A stretch of DNA of 64,000 nucleotides, taken from contig CM051508.1 of assembly GCA_028015205.1 (NCBI GenBank), positions 13,162,001 through 13,226,000 of the forward strand, read 5' to 3'. Of the stretch, positions 21,644 to 36,600 are shown piece by piece. The notes beneath the pieces were generated by a model, which saw nothing but the letters and a program-made list of their open reading frames with translations, did not search any database and was not told the origin of the DNA. Made by a program: the position numbers and the translations under genes. Source of the DNA: Mytilisepta virgata (taxonomy: Eukaryota > Mollusca > Bivalvia > Mytilida > Mytilidae). Positions within the stretch are counted from its first letter, which is position 1, and the number at the start of each line of letters is the position of its first letter.

Positions 21644-24600
21644 GTGAGTAGTTTAAGCCCTTTTGTTATTATTAAGCCCAACATTAAAAATATTTCTTAT
21701 GTGTGTGTGTGATTATGTTCCTGTATCAATATTTACATTTTTGGACACTAAGCAAAATATCAGACTTTCTTCACTGTAGTATAAGATTAAAAATTGTTCA
21801 ATAAAAAGTGTTGGTTACCTAGCTACAGCCTCTTAATTTTACAAATGAGCACGATCACAGGTACCAGTATTTTTATATTTGACCTTTTAAATTGGTACAT
21901 TCTTATTTTCTTTTAGATATTTGTGAAATTGTGAAACCTTTTTACTGTTTTTTCCCAAACAAAACGTAAATTTAAACCAAGCCAGGAAAAAAAAGGGGGG
22001 AGGGTCCCAAACCGATAACTTTGTCACAATGAATGCTTGAACACCCACAGTATTATTACATTGGAGTTTGACCAATATTTCAATTTAATTATTTCTGCAG
22101 TAGGATTAGTTCTGCATTGTTTTCATGCTTGTTTAAAAACAATACCCATACGTATTATTCATTAAATACAGCACTTGGATACAGACTGAGAAATCAATTA
22201 ATTATTGACAAATGAGATTAAAATTCTGCATTTTGTATGATTCTAGGCCAACACAAGATAACTTTTTGGTTATCAAAATTATTATTACATCTGTTACAGG
22301 AGTTCATTTGGTTAAAATATTATCTTTTAATTTGCATAAAATATAACAAAAATGTCTTGTAAATATTTTAAAATTTACCCTTCTTAATGAAAATTAAATA
22401 TTAAAAAGCAATATTAAATTTTTTCACTTGGAATAGTAGGGAATAGGAAAAATCATAAACCAGACACTGAAGTCACATAGAAGAGGCAAACACATGTATT
22501 AGAATTCGAATATCTGTATAATTTAATCTTTAGACATTGCCCATCGGTTTTCTTTTTTACAGGTTTAGTCTGAGACATCAAAACTGCTTTTTAATCATGT
22601 TAATCTCGAAAGAAAGTGTTAAAAAACTGAGAGTCAAGACAAACTTTTGTCTTGATAAAAATAGTTTTGTTTTCAATTAATTGTCAACATTTTTTGAAAT
22701 ATTTTTCTTTGGCCTAATAAATTTATCTAAAACAGATAAATGTATGATTTGTCTTCACATCCTTCCTGCATACATGTGCATTCAAATTTTTAGGTTAAAT
22801 CTAAGAGAAAACTCAAGTGTAGAAAAAAAAATGTTGCTGATAAAATAATTAATAATTATTAATTCTATCCCCCTCTTTGACCTACAAAACATTTAGCGCT
22901 GAAATGAATGTGAGACTCGCTGCCCATTGGTCAATATTGAATTAAATAATAAATACTTTTGAACGGCAGCAGTTCTTCCCCATAATAATAATGGCTTATA
23001 AAAAATTAGGTGTATTAAAAAATTGGTTACATGTTTTGTTTGTAACTATGTATTGTTTGTTAGTTACATTGTATTTACTGGGTAGTGTTGGTGAAATCAT
23101 GTGGTGTCATTTAAAACCTTCTCAGTCTACACAAAGACTTGAGAAACTCAGATTATATCATTTAGAGTATCCTCCTACTCTGCTGTTACCATAGCAACAT
23201 GATTTGTCTTCAGATGTAAAATAAAAGATGATTTTGGAGACCTATTGATTTTTAATACATACCTGAGTTATCAAATACTTCGGAGTTGAGGGGGGGGGGG
23301 ATTGTTACTTTTCCTTAAGTGTCCCTAAAAATGCATTATGTTTGGTACAATTATCAAATCGCATCATGTACAATGTACCAAAAGTGTTTAAATGTTTGAT
23401 TAAATTATGAAAAATCACTTATTGAGTCTTCAAACTCTGTAACATTCTTGATTAATATTCAGAATTTCACCCCAAATTGAGAAAAATCGTTCCCTACCAA
23501 TTTTAAATTTTAGGGCAAATAAAAATACCAATCTATAATGGTATTAAAATTTAAATGTAAAATTATTTTTAAAATGAACTGAATTAGGGACATTTAAATC
23601 TTATAGGCCACTTGTAAGCACTCTTTGTGCAGATCGCTGTTTGAAAAGAAAGGGAAAAATCATTATCTTAAAGTTATTTTCTTGTATTGAAAACATTTAC
23701 GTTACAAGGTTTAATAATAAATTACTAAGCCATTCACATTGACAAAGTATAAATTATGTCATGATATGCATTGTAAAGAATGATTAAAATTCCTGTCAGA
23801 CAACTTACTGAAAAATGTGTAAATTGAATGCATGTGGTATTGTATCATATATGGCCAACAAAAATAAAACTCTTATTTCCAGTAACCAGACCCCATCACA
23901 CCTTTTTTTTTTGTCCATTTAGGCCAAATATTTGACATTTCTGTTCTGAGCTTCTTAAAAGTCAAAAGGTATACCAGTTGAAATTTTTTTAAAAATAATA
24001 AATATTTGTCTGCCTACCTGCCTTATATTTTAATAGCATGTGAGTTGGGATGCAGGTTATCTCCCTTTGTTCTAAACATAGTATAGAAGGAGCTTGGAAA
24101 TGTTTCACAGCTACAAGTTAGAAAAATGAAACACAAACGATGAATGATTTTTTTTTTTTTTTTTACAATTATAAATATCTTATACTGTAATATAAGTAAT
24201 TTATAATGCAAATCTCTAAATGTCTGTTGTACATATACTTTTATGTTCATATTGCCTTATTTCAAGAGTTTGTAGTGTGGTCAAAACAAACTGTTTTGTT
24301 AAAATGTGGGATTGATAGGCAGGCAATATTTTTTTCCTGGATTTTGTAAAATGGTTATTCTGACTTTAAATACATTGTTGTACATACTTGTACTGAAAAA
24401 GGTCCAAATCTGTCAATCTGAAAAATTTTGTTTCCCGTTGAAAATAGACTAGAGGCTCAAAGAGCTTGTATCACTCACCTGGATTTAACTTGTCCACCTT
24501 GAGCAGGACTAAAAGTTTAAGTGTAGCAGTCACTTACAAATGTAGGCTGTTGTTTCCCATAGGGTCCTAGGTTAAACTAAGTTCGGCTGTGGAGGCCATC

Positions 24601-27600
24601 TTGGGTGACAGTCTGGGTCATCAGACATAATTCCAAAAGAGGACCATCTAAGGACCTTGTTTCAGACAAGAAGATTTTTAAAATTAATTTTCCCATAGGG
24701 TCTTATGTTAAACTAATTTCTACTGTGGCATTCAATAAGTCAAATCAAAGATTTTTATACGGAATAGACTTGAGTACAATTTCTGAAAATTGTTTTCCAT
24801 AAGAATAAAAACTTGGGTTTCGGATTATGGGACTTTATTCATAAAAAAAGGGGGGTTCCAGTTTTCGGACAATAGCTCAAAAACGGTTGGAGCAATTTTC
24901 ATGAAACTATGATGACGTCTTTATATCAATTGACGTAAGCTGCCTTTTGTTTTTTATAAATTTTCGATATGAAATTTCAGAGTTTTGGACCTTTATTCAT
25001 TGAAAAATCGTAGAAAACTGTCAATTTTTCACACTTTGGACAGTTATGGAATTTTCTTCGTTCAAATTTCGGAGTTATGGAACTTTGTTCATTAAAAAAA
25101 GGGGACCCTTTTACATGTCACGCTGTATCTTAAAAGCGCATTGTCTGATTTACTTCAGACTTTACACAGTTGTTTATTGTGATAGTCTAAAGGTCTTTAT
25201 ACCTTTTGATGAAATTTCAGTTTTCTGTTCCAGAGTGGGATATGACTTATTCATCAAAAATAAGGAACAAAATCAAAGGATCTATATGTTAATTGGTGAA
25301 ATTTAATTTTCTGGACGACAGGCGTATCAATCACTCATGGCGCAGCTGTTATTATCAGTGGGGGAAGCTTGAATTTCCAGAGAGCTCCACCAATCTTTCT
25401 TCAACAGGAAAATTGGCTATCCTTGTCAACATTGGTCAACACCTTGCTGCAAGTTTAGTTCAAAGTCATAAACTTAAGGGGCCTCGGTGGCTGAGTGGTC
25501 CAGGTAGTTCGTCATGACTACTAATGATCACTAGCCTGTAAGCACTGAGGTTGTGAGTTCAAATCTCACCTGTGGTGGGGTGTGTTTGACTCCGATCTAA
25601 ATTGACAAGGATTGCCAATTTTCCTACTGAAGGTCGATGGTTCTCTCCGGGTACTCTGGCTTCCTCCACCAATAAAAACTGGCCGCCGCGAAATGGCCAA
25701 AATGTGCTGAAAACGGCGTTAAACCCCGACTAAACAAACAAACAAAAAAATCCTTGAAGACGTCATTATAGTAAAAATCGACTGGATAAGTTTAGATCAT
25801 GAACAAACTGTCTTATATGATAAAGGTTGAGTCCATGTACTTTTAGATTTCGTAGTGGGAGATATTGAGGTCAGTTTCTAATCTTACCTGCACTTAAAGA
25901 AATTATAGATTATTATATGAAATTTAACATATAGGCCTTGTTATGGCCCTGAGATATCCATATCTGATACTAGAGCAAATATCATGTCTTAAACCAGAGT
26001 CATTTCAAAAATGCTTACTAAGTACATGTACAAGAAGTTTTAACAGTGTTTTCTAGAGGCTAATACATGTATACATGTACCACAGTGGTACCACAGTGTT
26101 ACAATTTTTATTCCCCACCTGCAATAGCAGCTGGGCATATAGTGTTTCAGTCTGTGTGTCTGTATCTACATACTGCTTTAGATTAAAGTTTAGATTGAAT
26201 GTAGTTTAAAGGGAAATAGATGTTATATCAACATGAAAATTTGTCATTAAATACCTTAATATCAGATTCTGTTTAAAAAATTAGGTCAAAGAGTTGGTGC
26301 GACCTCAATGTCATACTTCACTGATCATGATGTTTGGAAGCAGGTCACAGTGTCCAAGGCACACATAAGTGTTTACCACTGTATTATAATCCCTTACCAC
26401 TAAGCTATTAATTTTGACCAATGTTTATGTATTTTTAATTTTGATGCAGTGATCCATTCCCGATTTCCGTAGTATATATATATATGTAAAATGATTCGCT
26501 AGATACCTATGTGAATTTTCTACCACAATGCTATTTAAAATTTCTGTTGACAACACTGTAGTAATAGGGATTTGGCTGAGGTTAAAGATCTTTTAAACCT
26601 AGTAACATTATGTATGTACCAGTGGTAGTTCTTTTGCTGATCTTATTTTATTTAGTTTTGGGGGCCTTGGTGGCCAAGTGGTCTAGGTAGTTCGTCATGA
26701 CTACTAGTGATCACTAGCCTGTCAGCGCTGAGGTTGTGAGTTTGAATCTCACCTGTGGCGGGGTGTGTTCGACTCCAATCTGAATTGACAAGGATTGCCA
26801 ATTTTCCTACCGAAGGTCGTGGTTCTCTAAGGGTACTCCAGCTTCCTCCACCAATAAAAACTGGCCGCCTCGAAATAGCCAAATGTGCTGAAAACAGCGT
26901 AAAACCCCAACTAAAAACCAAAAAAAAATTTATTCAGTTTTGTTTTGTCTCCCTACTGTAAAATGTTTATACTTTAAATCCTGTGTCACCTAGATTGTCT
27001 TTTCACCAGCATAAATACTTCTTACTAGCTGTCAGTCTCAACAAACCATATTTCCATTTTGTTTTTGTATCTTTAGTTCTGTTTTATAAACTGAATCATT
27101 TTATTTTGTAGGATGCATTTAGAGCCTTTCACAATGATCTGGAGAGTGTTAAAAAATATTTGAAGCCACTCCATCTAGGGTCAGTTAAAGAAACTAAAAC
27201 ATGTAAAACTCGTACAATAGATGAAGATTTTAGGAAGTTAAGAACAATAGCTGAACAAATGGTAAGAGGGAAAAAATTTTAAAATTCCCATCCCCCTCCC
27301 CCAAATTACAAACAAGAGAAAATGAATGTGATCTAAAATTTAATTATATGATAACTTGTCATGAATTTGGAAAACCAGAATTTACATTGAGTGACAACAC
27401 ATTAATTCCCAAATGCTTATAGCACATGGGTGAATTAATAGTGTTGTTTTTTCACAAGTTCTACACGTAGATGTGGCATTTTCAAATTTCAGGATAAGCT
27501 ACTCTTTTTATTACAATGTCAAAATAAAAAAAATAAAAAATAAAAATAATACGGAATACATGTATGAAGGCTTTGGTGACTAATCATCTGCAAAAACTTT

Positions 27601-30600
27601 GATGACATCTATTTCTATTATGATACATTGTATCACTTTATTTGGTGAAAAAAACAGCTTTCAAAATATAGGATTTTCTTTCAAATTATTTTGACTCCCT
27701 TAATATAATAAAATCTCTTCACAAATAATTTTACAGTTGGAAGTATATACAAATTGTTGTCTTTTTAGTTAATTTCTGTATTATTTTAAGAGAATGCACG
27801 CTTAAAAGTGACACACTTTTTTAGGATCTGTTGAAACCAACTTATAGATATTTTATTGTGTTCTGACTTACTTTGTATCTACACATTTTATAGAAACTGA
27901 AAATTTGATAAAATATCATGATTGTGTGAAAATGAAATTTTGGTACCATTAACAATTAGTAAGTTCGTAAAGGTCAACATCGATAAAAAATTTGGAAATA
28001 AACTATGCACTTTTTTCATTTATGTCACATAGCATTTTGTGATGTCATCAGTTTACCGATGCTGAAAATAAATTCTTCTCTTGGGGGGAGACAGAATCCT
28101 TAAACATATGGTAAAGGGAATAACAGAGTATGATGCATCAAAATAAGTTACTTTATTGGCTCCTTTTTTAATTATTGGTAATTTGTGTTAATTTCCGTTC
28201 ATCCTGATAATATCATTATCGTGGACTAGCACTGAGAATAGAAGTATCATGTCAGTGGCAACGATGACGTCAGTGATGCTGCTATGAATTAACATCATTT
28301 TGCGTTGTTTGCACACATCGACATAATGAATGAAATAATCATAAAATCATTCACAAAACCGCACATCTTAGTGCTACATTTTATTTTTACAAAAATTTCA
28401 GACCTTTACAAATTTGATAAAAATTATTGATAAAAATAATTTGTTTTTGCAGTTTGTTTTCTGATACTGACTTTATCAGGTTTGTCATTTAACACACACT
28501 TCTGGTCGTCCAATAACAAACCTAATAAGTGAGTTTCAAAAAACAAACTGCCGTTTTTTTTTATATGTATAGAAATGTTTTAGATTTTCACAAAATCATA
28601 TTTTAATTTAACACAATTATTATCATTGTTTATTTCAGGGCCTGTTCAAACCAAGCTACACATTTTATGCTGTGTTTTTAGGCCACATAATGTTGTTGGA
28701 GGTGCTAGCCTATCTCACACTGTACTATTTCGGTACAGGATGGTTACCATTTATTATTTCTATTATACTATACTCCACAGTACAGGTAAGCCGCCTATGA
28801 ATAAGCGATTTAAAAAACAGCTAAATATATTTATCAGGCTAATCATAAAAAATTCTCAGATTCTACCAAAATTTGACACACAGGTGAATATTATTTAATC
28901 TCAGAATTTGTACATGTATTATGGCCTAAGAGGTCAAAATTCAGATTTTTGTTTGGTAGGAAATGCTTACCCAGCCAGAGCACCTGATTTCATTTCCGTA
29001 TATACGAGTGTCTTGTTCTGACCTGTGCTTGACCCATGTCTGATTTTAAAAGCAGATTTCACAGCTGTTCTTCATGCTGCTTGTTGAACTTTCTACTAAA
29101 TTTTCAGACTTGGGCTAAAATAAATTAGGAATATTGGTTATTTCATTGTTCCATAATTTCATGAGTTAAGATAGGTTACTTGGCCACACACTGATGATAA
29201 CGCTATTGTTGATTTCCTATACTTGATTTCTTACATTTTCTGGAGAAATATTTTTGATCTTATACATTTGTGTAAAACAAAACTTACAGTCATCAATATG
29301 CCTCCTTGCAATGTTAATCAAAATAACTAAAAAATGCAAGAATACTGCGATTGTTTGAATGAGACAGCAACCAGCCAACCACAGGTCAAGAGGTCTTCAT
29401 GTGACCTTGAACTATGAAGGTCAAAAGAGTTAGTCATGCATCATATCAGTAAAAAAAATTGAAATAATGTTTACATCATTATTGTGAAGAATGGTGCATT
29501 GGGACATGAAATAAAAATGGACAATATTTAACATATTTTAAAGGGACAAGCAAGCTGGCTTCAGCATGACTTCGGCCATTTATCCGTATTCGCTAACACT
29601 CGACTGAACCATCTATTGCATTACTTTACTATGGGATTTATCAAGGTAGAACTGTTGTGTTTAATTTTTTTTTACCACTTCACCAGAGTTACTTCCTCTT
29701 ACATAGGTGGTGCCACCTGCAATGAAATTTAATGCTAGTTTTTTATTGTAAAGTGCTTTGTTGCAATGGATTAAATTTCTTTTGTTGTGAAAATTTTTCA
29801 TAATAAATTTTTTTGGGATATTTTAGATTTTATATATCAGATTTGTTGTTAAGGGAGAAGTCAAAAAGATGTTTAAAAATTCATTTTTCTAAAAAAAAAA
29901 AAAAACCAGGAAAATATTAGATTTGCATTGGGCAAAAAGCACTTTACATTGATGTTTAAGTTATTAATATTAGTGATATATTGTGAGTTCATTTATGGTT
30001 TTTAATTTAACTTTGGTGGGAGAGTTTCAGAAAGGCTTTAAAATAATTTTAGGCTGTGGGTTAAATTTAACTTTACTGACTTGCAGTGACCTTTTATATA
30101 TTATTTAACAATACCCATTTTTCTACTTCTGGTACTTATTTTTACCAAATTTTGAAAGGTCAGACATATACTCAGTCTCTTTTAAAATACAGGTTGGGAG
30201 AGTGATTCTTAATTCAAATTTGATTTATTTCAATTTTAGATTTTCTGCTTTTCTAACCAGCTGATGCATGCCTTATAGAGCTTGTAAATAATCCCTTTTT
30301 TTTTAATTTGTAAATAAGAATCTTTTATTTCTACATCAGTTTTCAACGTTTATGTCAACAGAATTTATTTTTTCATTTTTTTTTCTTCATAAAAATGTAT
30401 TTTTCGTGTAAATGAGATCTGAAATATAATAAAATTAGCAAATTTTATCTCTTAGATATGTAAGTTATCTTTATCTTCAAATACATTCATCAAAAATACA
30501 GTCAAAAATGAAATATGTATAGGTTGTATAGGTTGTTTAGGTTCTAACAGTTGAATTCATTATTTTTAGTTTGATCCAATCAGGATTGTCCATAAAAAAC

Positions 30601-33600
30601 ATATCCCACAATTCATTATGATCTGAAAATTTCAAATTGACATATGAATGAACTCCTTTTATATGATGCTAAAAGATAACTTTTGAACATATAAAAACTT
30701 ATATATTGCAAAACCAATTGTACATAGCTTCCGTTATGTATAAATAACCACAGCCAAAAAAATTCGCTTTGGCACAAAATTATGTATTTGCACAAAAGTG
30801 TATATAAAATTTGTATTTACTGTAGCATTGCAGGTTTGACTAACTTCCTGTCAAGAGGAGATAACTCAGGATTACTAGGTAGAAACAAACCTCTGTATAA
30901 CTTTGTGAAAATTCGGCACTTTTTATTATCTTTTTGCCCATCACTTTGGGTGACATCAGTTGTAGGAAAGATTCCATCTGTTTGATTGTCCTCTCTGTCC
31001 GAAATACTTCTATATAATCATTAACGCAAAAACTATTCATTCAACTTTATTGAAATTTTACATATTTGTTTGAAACACGTAAAAGATGTGCTAAATTTAT
31101 TATTTGTTTTCCATTACATGATTTGCAGTGATTTGAAACTCATCTTTGGAATGATGAATAGATTCAATGTATTGAAGTTATGGATCTCTTTCTTTAGGCA
31201 AATTCAATTTTTGGTTACAACAGGTATGAACCCAAGGTTGGTCAGGTTTTATTTCTGGAAAAAACATTGTAGTGATCATGATTTATATGTTGATAAAATT
31301 TTGTAATGCAGTTTACGGACTCTTCCAAATAATAGGTCTGTCAATAGGAAATGATATATACATGTATAAATTTCAGGTTTCTTATTTGTAAATAAATTTC
31401 TTTGACTCATAACAAGTAGAGGTTCATATTGGATGGGAAACATTTCATGGCATGCTGTATATTATATGTAGTCAATTTGTTGTTGTAAATGCATGCCCTT
31501 AGAGTTAGCCCTTTGTAATTTTTATGTAGTTATACGGTATAGTGGGGGGTATAGTTCGGATCTGAAGTCGTAAGTTCTCAGCGGTATCCTTTATGTTTTA
31601 ATGTTTGCACTTTTTGTAAACAGAGGTTTGTTTTTTACTGGCTGAAGTGCGTATTTTACTTTGTTAATGTAGAGCATGCAATATTTGATACATTGCTAGA
31701 ACTGATGTTGCATTTTTTGTTATAAAAAATTATTTTATATAATTTTGATGCTTTATATACATGTATTTGTATATACTCCCATATATACGTATGTATATTA
31801 TTATTTTTTTCAAATTCTAATTAAAATCGTATATTACACCCACATCTTCATCTGAACCCTCACCCCACACAAATTCAACTTCTTTCCATCAAAAATTATA
31901 AATAATTAGTTATCAGTTGATGAGGTCAAAGTTCAAACCATTCTAAGTTCTACAATTATCAAATTTGCATGCTCAGTTTAGACTAGTTGTGTTAATGTTC
32001 TATGTTAATACCCGATCTTGTTTTTTCAGGCTCAGTGCGGATGGCTACAACATGACTTTGGTCATTTATCGGTATTTCACAACCGTACATGGGACCATTT
32101 TTTTCATTATTTTACGCTAGGATTTATAAAGGTATTTCCAGAACAAAGTATATACTCATTGTCAAAGGTTTTATTATTGGCTACTGATATAAATATCTTT
32201 GATTTGACTGGTTAAAATGTTGTCACATGACATTTGTCATTGCATAACTTCAGCTGTAATATTTCTGTTTAAATTTGTTATCATGATTATGTGGATTCTA
32301 ACCTGTGTTTTTTTTTCTGGGAAGGGGGGGGGGGGTTCATTTTTGTATTCATTTGTGATAACTTTATTTCAGTAATTATTTGGATTTCCAAATTTTAGAA
32401 CTACTGTTGAGAAATAATTTATGGAAATGTGAACATACACTGTATCAAAACAAGTTTAACAGTATGGTAGTGATGAAGCTATCCAAGATAAACCATTTTG
32501 AATTGCCTCAGAGCCTGATTCTGATCCAGTGCTAAATTTTATTATGTAACTGGCCTTTTTACAAGACAAATAAAGGGTGTCAAATTTCTTTTCGATAATC
32601 GTCTAGTATCATGATATCATCTCATGGTATCCTTGTCTTCACTTGCAATGAAAGTATATGTTGTTTTCTGGTTCACAGTTTTTGGGGAAAAGACACGTTT
32701 TCAGCTTTACATTATCATGCAAATCATTTGTAAACATACAGTGTTATTTCAAAATCTTTTGACAAAATAGGATTACAAGGCCTTTTTTTACATTGATTAA
32801 CTTTCAAGCATAATTTCTTGATTTTGAATAGATTTCAGATTGGTTATTTTCAAAAGTTTTTTTGTCCTAAATTCAATTAACACAAAATTTTGTTCCAGTT
32901 TTTAGAATGTTTTCTAGGTAAATATAATTTTTAAATTTTTATACGGCCGCAAATATTTGTGGACATATTATGGTATGAGTCTGTAGTCGACGTCTGTACG
33001 TACATAGTTAGGTTTCTGCTCGTTTACTTTTGTTCCATTGAAGGTATCCTTATAACATTTTACCATAATGGTCCCCCATAAAAAGTGTAGGTTGGAATCC
33101 TGTGGTAGGTCAACATATTTTTTCTATATTTTATGGTTTTTGATGTATAAGAGGTTAAAAGGTCCAAATAGCAATGTTGCTCGATATGTTAATTTATTAT
33201 TTTTCATCGAATTCTTATGGGGATTTTTTCTTTTAATTCATCTTGATGAGTGCTTTCATTGGTATGCTCGTCCTGATAGCACCTGGCTGCCACTGGACGT
33301 TAAACAATTCATCCATCCATCATTGGTATGTAAACAAAATTTTTCATCTTTATTTTTTTCCGAGATACAAGGCGTAAAAGTTAGCAATTTTGGATCAAAC
33401 ATAAAATTTTTATTTTTCAGCCAATTTCAATGGCGATTTTTTTTTTATTTCACTTGGATACGTGCTTTCAGTAGTATGCCTGCTGATTTTTCCTATAATT
33501 TACATTTCTTGAGATATAGGGTGTTAAAGGTGCGAAAAAAACAATGTGGCTGGATTTCTAGAATTTTTCATCTGGTTTTTGTGGTACGTTTGTGTAATGT

Positions 33601-36600
33601 ATATTGTGATATTCAACACATACATGTACATGCTTTAATTGTTTACCTGCCGACATGTTGCAGTCATATCATGCTGCACGTAGCCCTTTATTACAGTTAT
33701 GTCCGATCTTATATTGGAATTATTATTTTTTTCCCATTATTACCAATCATTTGCATGTATTTGTTAATCAATTATTTGATTTTATTCTTTTTGAGAAAGT
33801 TTTGGAAAACATGACTGCTTTTCCTGATGTTCAAACAAATTTTCACCAAGATGATAAAAATTACATTATTTCTGTCAGAGGCCTTCCTGTCAGGCATAAT
33901 ACTATAAGCCTCACCATCGAAAAGTTGGTGGTGTGTTGTAGAATGCCAATAATTTCTATGGGAATATTCTTTTAAATATTGAGTTTTACCAAGTTGTGAC
34001 TCTTTGAACTTTGATATATTTTATCTGGTCATCACAACTCCTCCGATATCCCTTCTCTAGATTTTTAAAGTACTAGCTCGCGAGATAACAGTCCACAGGA
34101 ATATATGTCCCCATCCAAATACATTATTCTGACTCCTAGCTGACTAGTCTTTCTTCATTCTACTTAGTATTGAAGGTCAGCCCAGCAGAAGATCGACCCC
34201 TTGACCTTTCTCACTCGAGGCAAACAAGCTGCCACAAGATAACTGAGATGGTTCATTATATTTTAAAAATGAATCCATTCAGAATATTTTTGATGCATTT
34301 ATTATTGCATCTCATTAAAAAATGTTTTGAGAACTTTGTTGACATTTTGACTAATAGGTATCGAGTGGGGTATAGTAGCACGACATTGGCAATGCGTTCA
34401 TTTTCATTATAGTGCAAAGTATCGTCCAAATACTTTGAGATATCACAGTCTAATTAAAATTAGATCTTCACACTTGCTTCTTGTTTTTTCCGAACTGAAA
34501 CATGTTTTAATTGGTTTATTCACATTATTTTTTGATTGGATGATATGAAATTTAAATAATACATATATGATTATGATTGGATGATATGAAATTTAAATAA
34601 TACATATATGATTATGATTGGATGATATGAAATTTAAATAATACATTAGTCGTATACATTCGTGCTGACCTCTGACTTGACCTTCAATGGGATGTTTCTA
34701 TACAATACATAAAAAAACAACTGAATGAAAAAAGGAGCAAGTGCAGAGATCTAATTATAATTAGATTGTAAAATATTAGGAATTAAGAGATAAACAGTTA
34801 TATATTGGTATCACCTGATTATTATTGTGATAATATGAATTACATATTTGTTGTATTCATTCACGCTTCCATTGTTTTCATGTCTAGATATTAGCACAAA
34901 TTTCCAGATTTCAATAATAAATGTTTTCATTTGACGATATTTTTATGTATAATTTTAAAAATACCGGTAATTGAATGCATATACGTATGTATAAGAATTG
35001 TTATTTCCATACAGGATATGCACACATGCTAATTACAAGTATTGTGAAATGCAAGTTATTTGTATAGCATCTTGCACATACATAAATTTATCATGCATTT
35101 TTATTATATACAAGTTAATTTACTTAAGTGCATAGGAATTGCAAATTCTTTGACTTTTAAATTTAAAAATTTCTCTTGGAAGTTTTGAGATGGAAAAAAA
35201 AAGTTTTTTTGGTACGTCAAAATAATTTGTTGCAATAATTATTATGTTTCAATCCTTTCATCTTTTTTGTCAGATCTGAGATAATAGTCGATGCACTCTA
35301 TAAGATGAATGATATATTTAACTTTTTTTCCTGCAGGGAGCCTCTCCAAATTGGTGGAATCACATGCATTATCAACATCATGCAAAACCTAACGTGGTAA
35401 GTCTTAGTTTAGTATATAAAATTTGTTTGTCGGAACATTTATGATATAGGGCATATATTTCCTAGGTGTGTTCGTATTGCTTTTGTCACATGACCATTTG
35501 GTATTTAAACTGGTGTTTGTGATTTTCGGTATCGAGTCTCGTTATAGCCTGTGTCAGGTTTATTAAAGTACATCTAATCGAGGGTATGAACTGAAACTTA
35601 GTATTGATTTGTAATTATAAAATAAAGGTTATAGCTAGTACCATTCCTATACAAGGCTTTTAGTTGTTTATGTGCCTTAGAATATAATTGTTTTATATTC
35701 GTACGAACATAGTGAGGGAGAATATAAGTTTGTATTCAAATACTATAACAGCTTAAAAGTGGAGATAAAATTTATAGTTATCTCCCCTTACCAGGTTTTA
35801 TGATTCTGTTCTAATTTGGAAAATTGCCAAGCAGCAAAATATTCCTTCAAACAGGAAAATTGAATCTAAATTATTTTAAAAATTTGTATGTCAATGAGGG
35901 AAAACTCTCAGACAGACTATTATATTTTAGAATAGTAACCATTCTTTTGAGTAAAAAATTTTAGTTCAGAGAAAACTCAGTTCTGACAACCAGTATTCTA
36001 TAATTAGCGAAAAAGTGTACATAAATTTGTACTGCAAATTAGCCTGATAATTTGTTATTTTCTGAAAACAATTAAAATTCATAAAAAACTAGTAAAATAA
36101 AAGCAAAAAAATACTCTTTGACAAGATGATTCTTTCTGAAATCTGAAAAATTTGATGACAGAATGATACTGATGGTTTATTATAATATGCTAATTTTATA
36201 TGCTTTTAATCAATACCATTTTCAACACAGATGTTGTGAGTCTGAACCAAGCTTCCGAGGATGTCAAACTATGTTTCTGAAGGCTAGTGTATTTGTTCAT
36301 AAAACAAAGCCACCATCATATTCCCAGATTTTTGATAAAAGGGTGTAAAGCCCTAATTAAAAAATTCCAATGTTCACCAAGTTTAAAAGAATTCTTGCAT
36401 TAAATTTTCTTTTAACAAATCTGAAGTTTGGGTAAAGTCTAATTAATTGGTTCAACAATACAAATTCAAAATTATTGCAGATGGACAAAGATCCTGACGT
36501 AAGAGTAGAAAAATTGTTTGTTGTCGGAGAGGTCATGCCTGTAGAGGTAAGTTTAATCCCAAACATAGTGGACAGAATTATAATTCAGTTACCAATAAAT

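Larger units (their letters stand above)
21644..27111 (+). other. Desaturase intron 1
   Basis: This 5.5-kb intron holds two SINE-B copies in the sense orientation (25478-25750 and 26661-26928). It also holds a degenerate repeat of the 'gaggctcaaagagc...cacctgg' kind around 24450-25300, and a TATA microsatellite near 26471. No further exon was seen. Confidence 0.8.
32132..35336 (+). other. Intron between exons 4b and 5
   Basis: This 3.2-kb intron contains a poly-G run near 32325 and degenerate ~200-bp repeats at 33070-33560. It also has a SINE-like tail at 33230-33325 and a foldback with a 41-bp minisatellite at 34447-34768. Confidence 0.75.

Noticed and set aside
33068..33814. 248-codon plus-strand frame, the second longest in the window
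   Set aside because: It lies in a desaturase intron, is dominated by F, I, L and Y as expected from T-rich DNA, and spans degenerate ~200-bp repeats and a SINE-like tail. No domain is recognisable.
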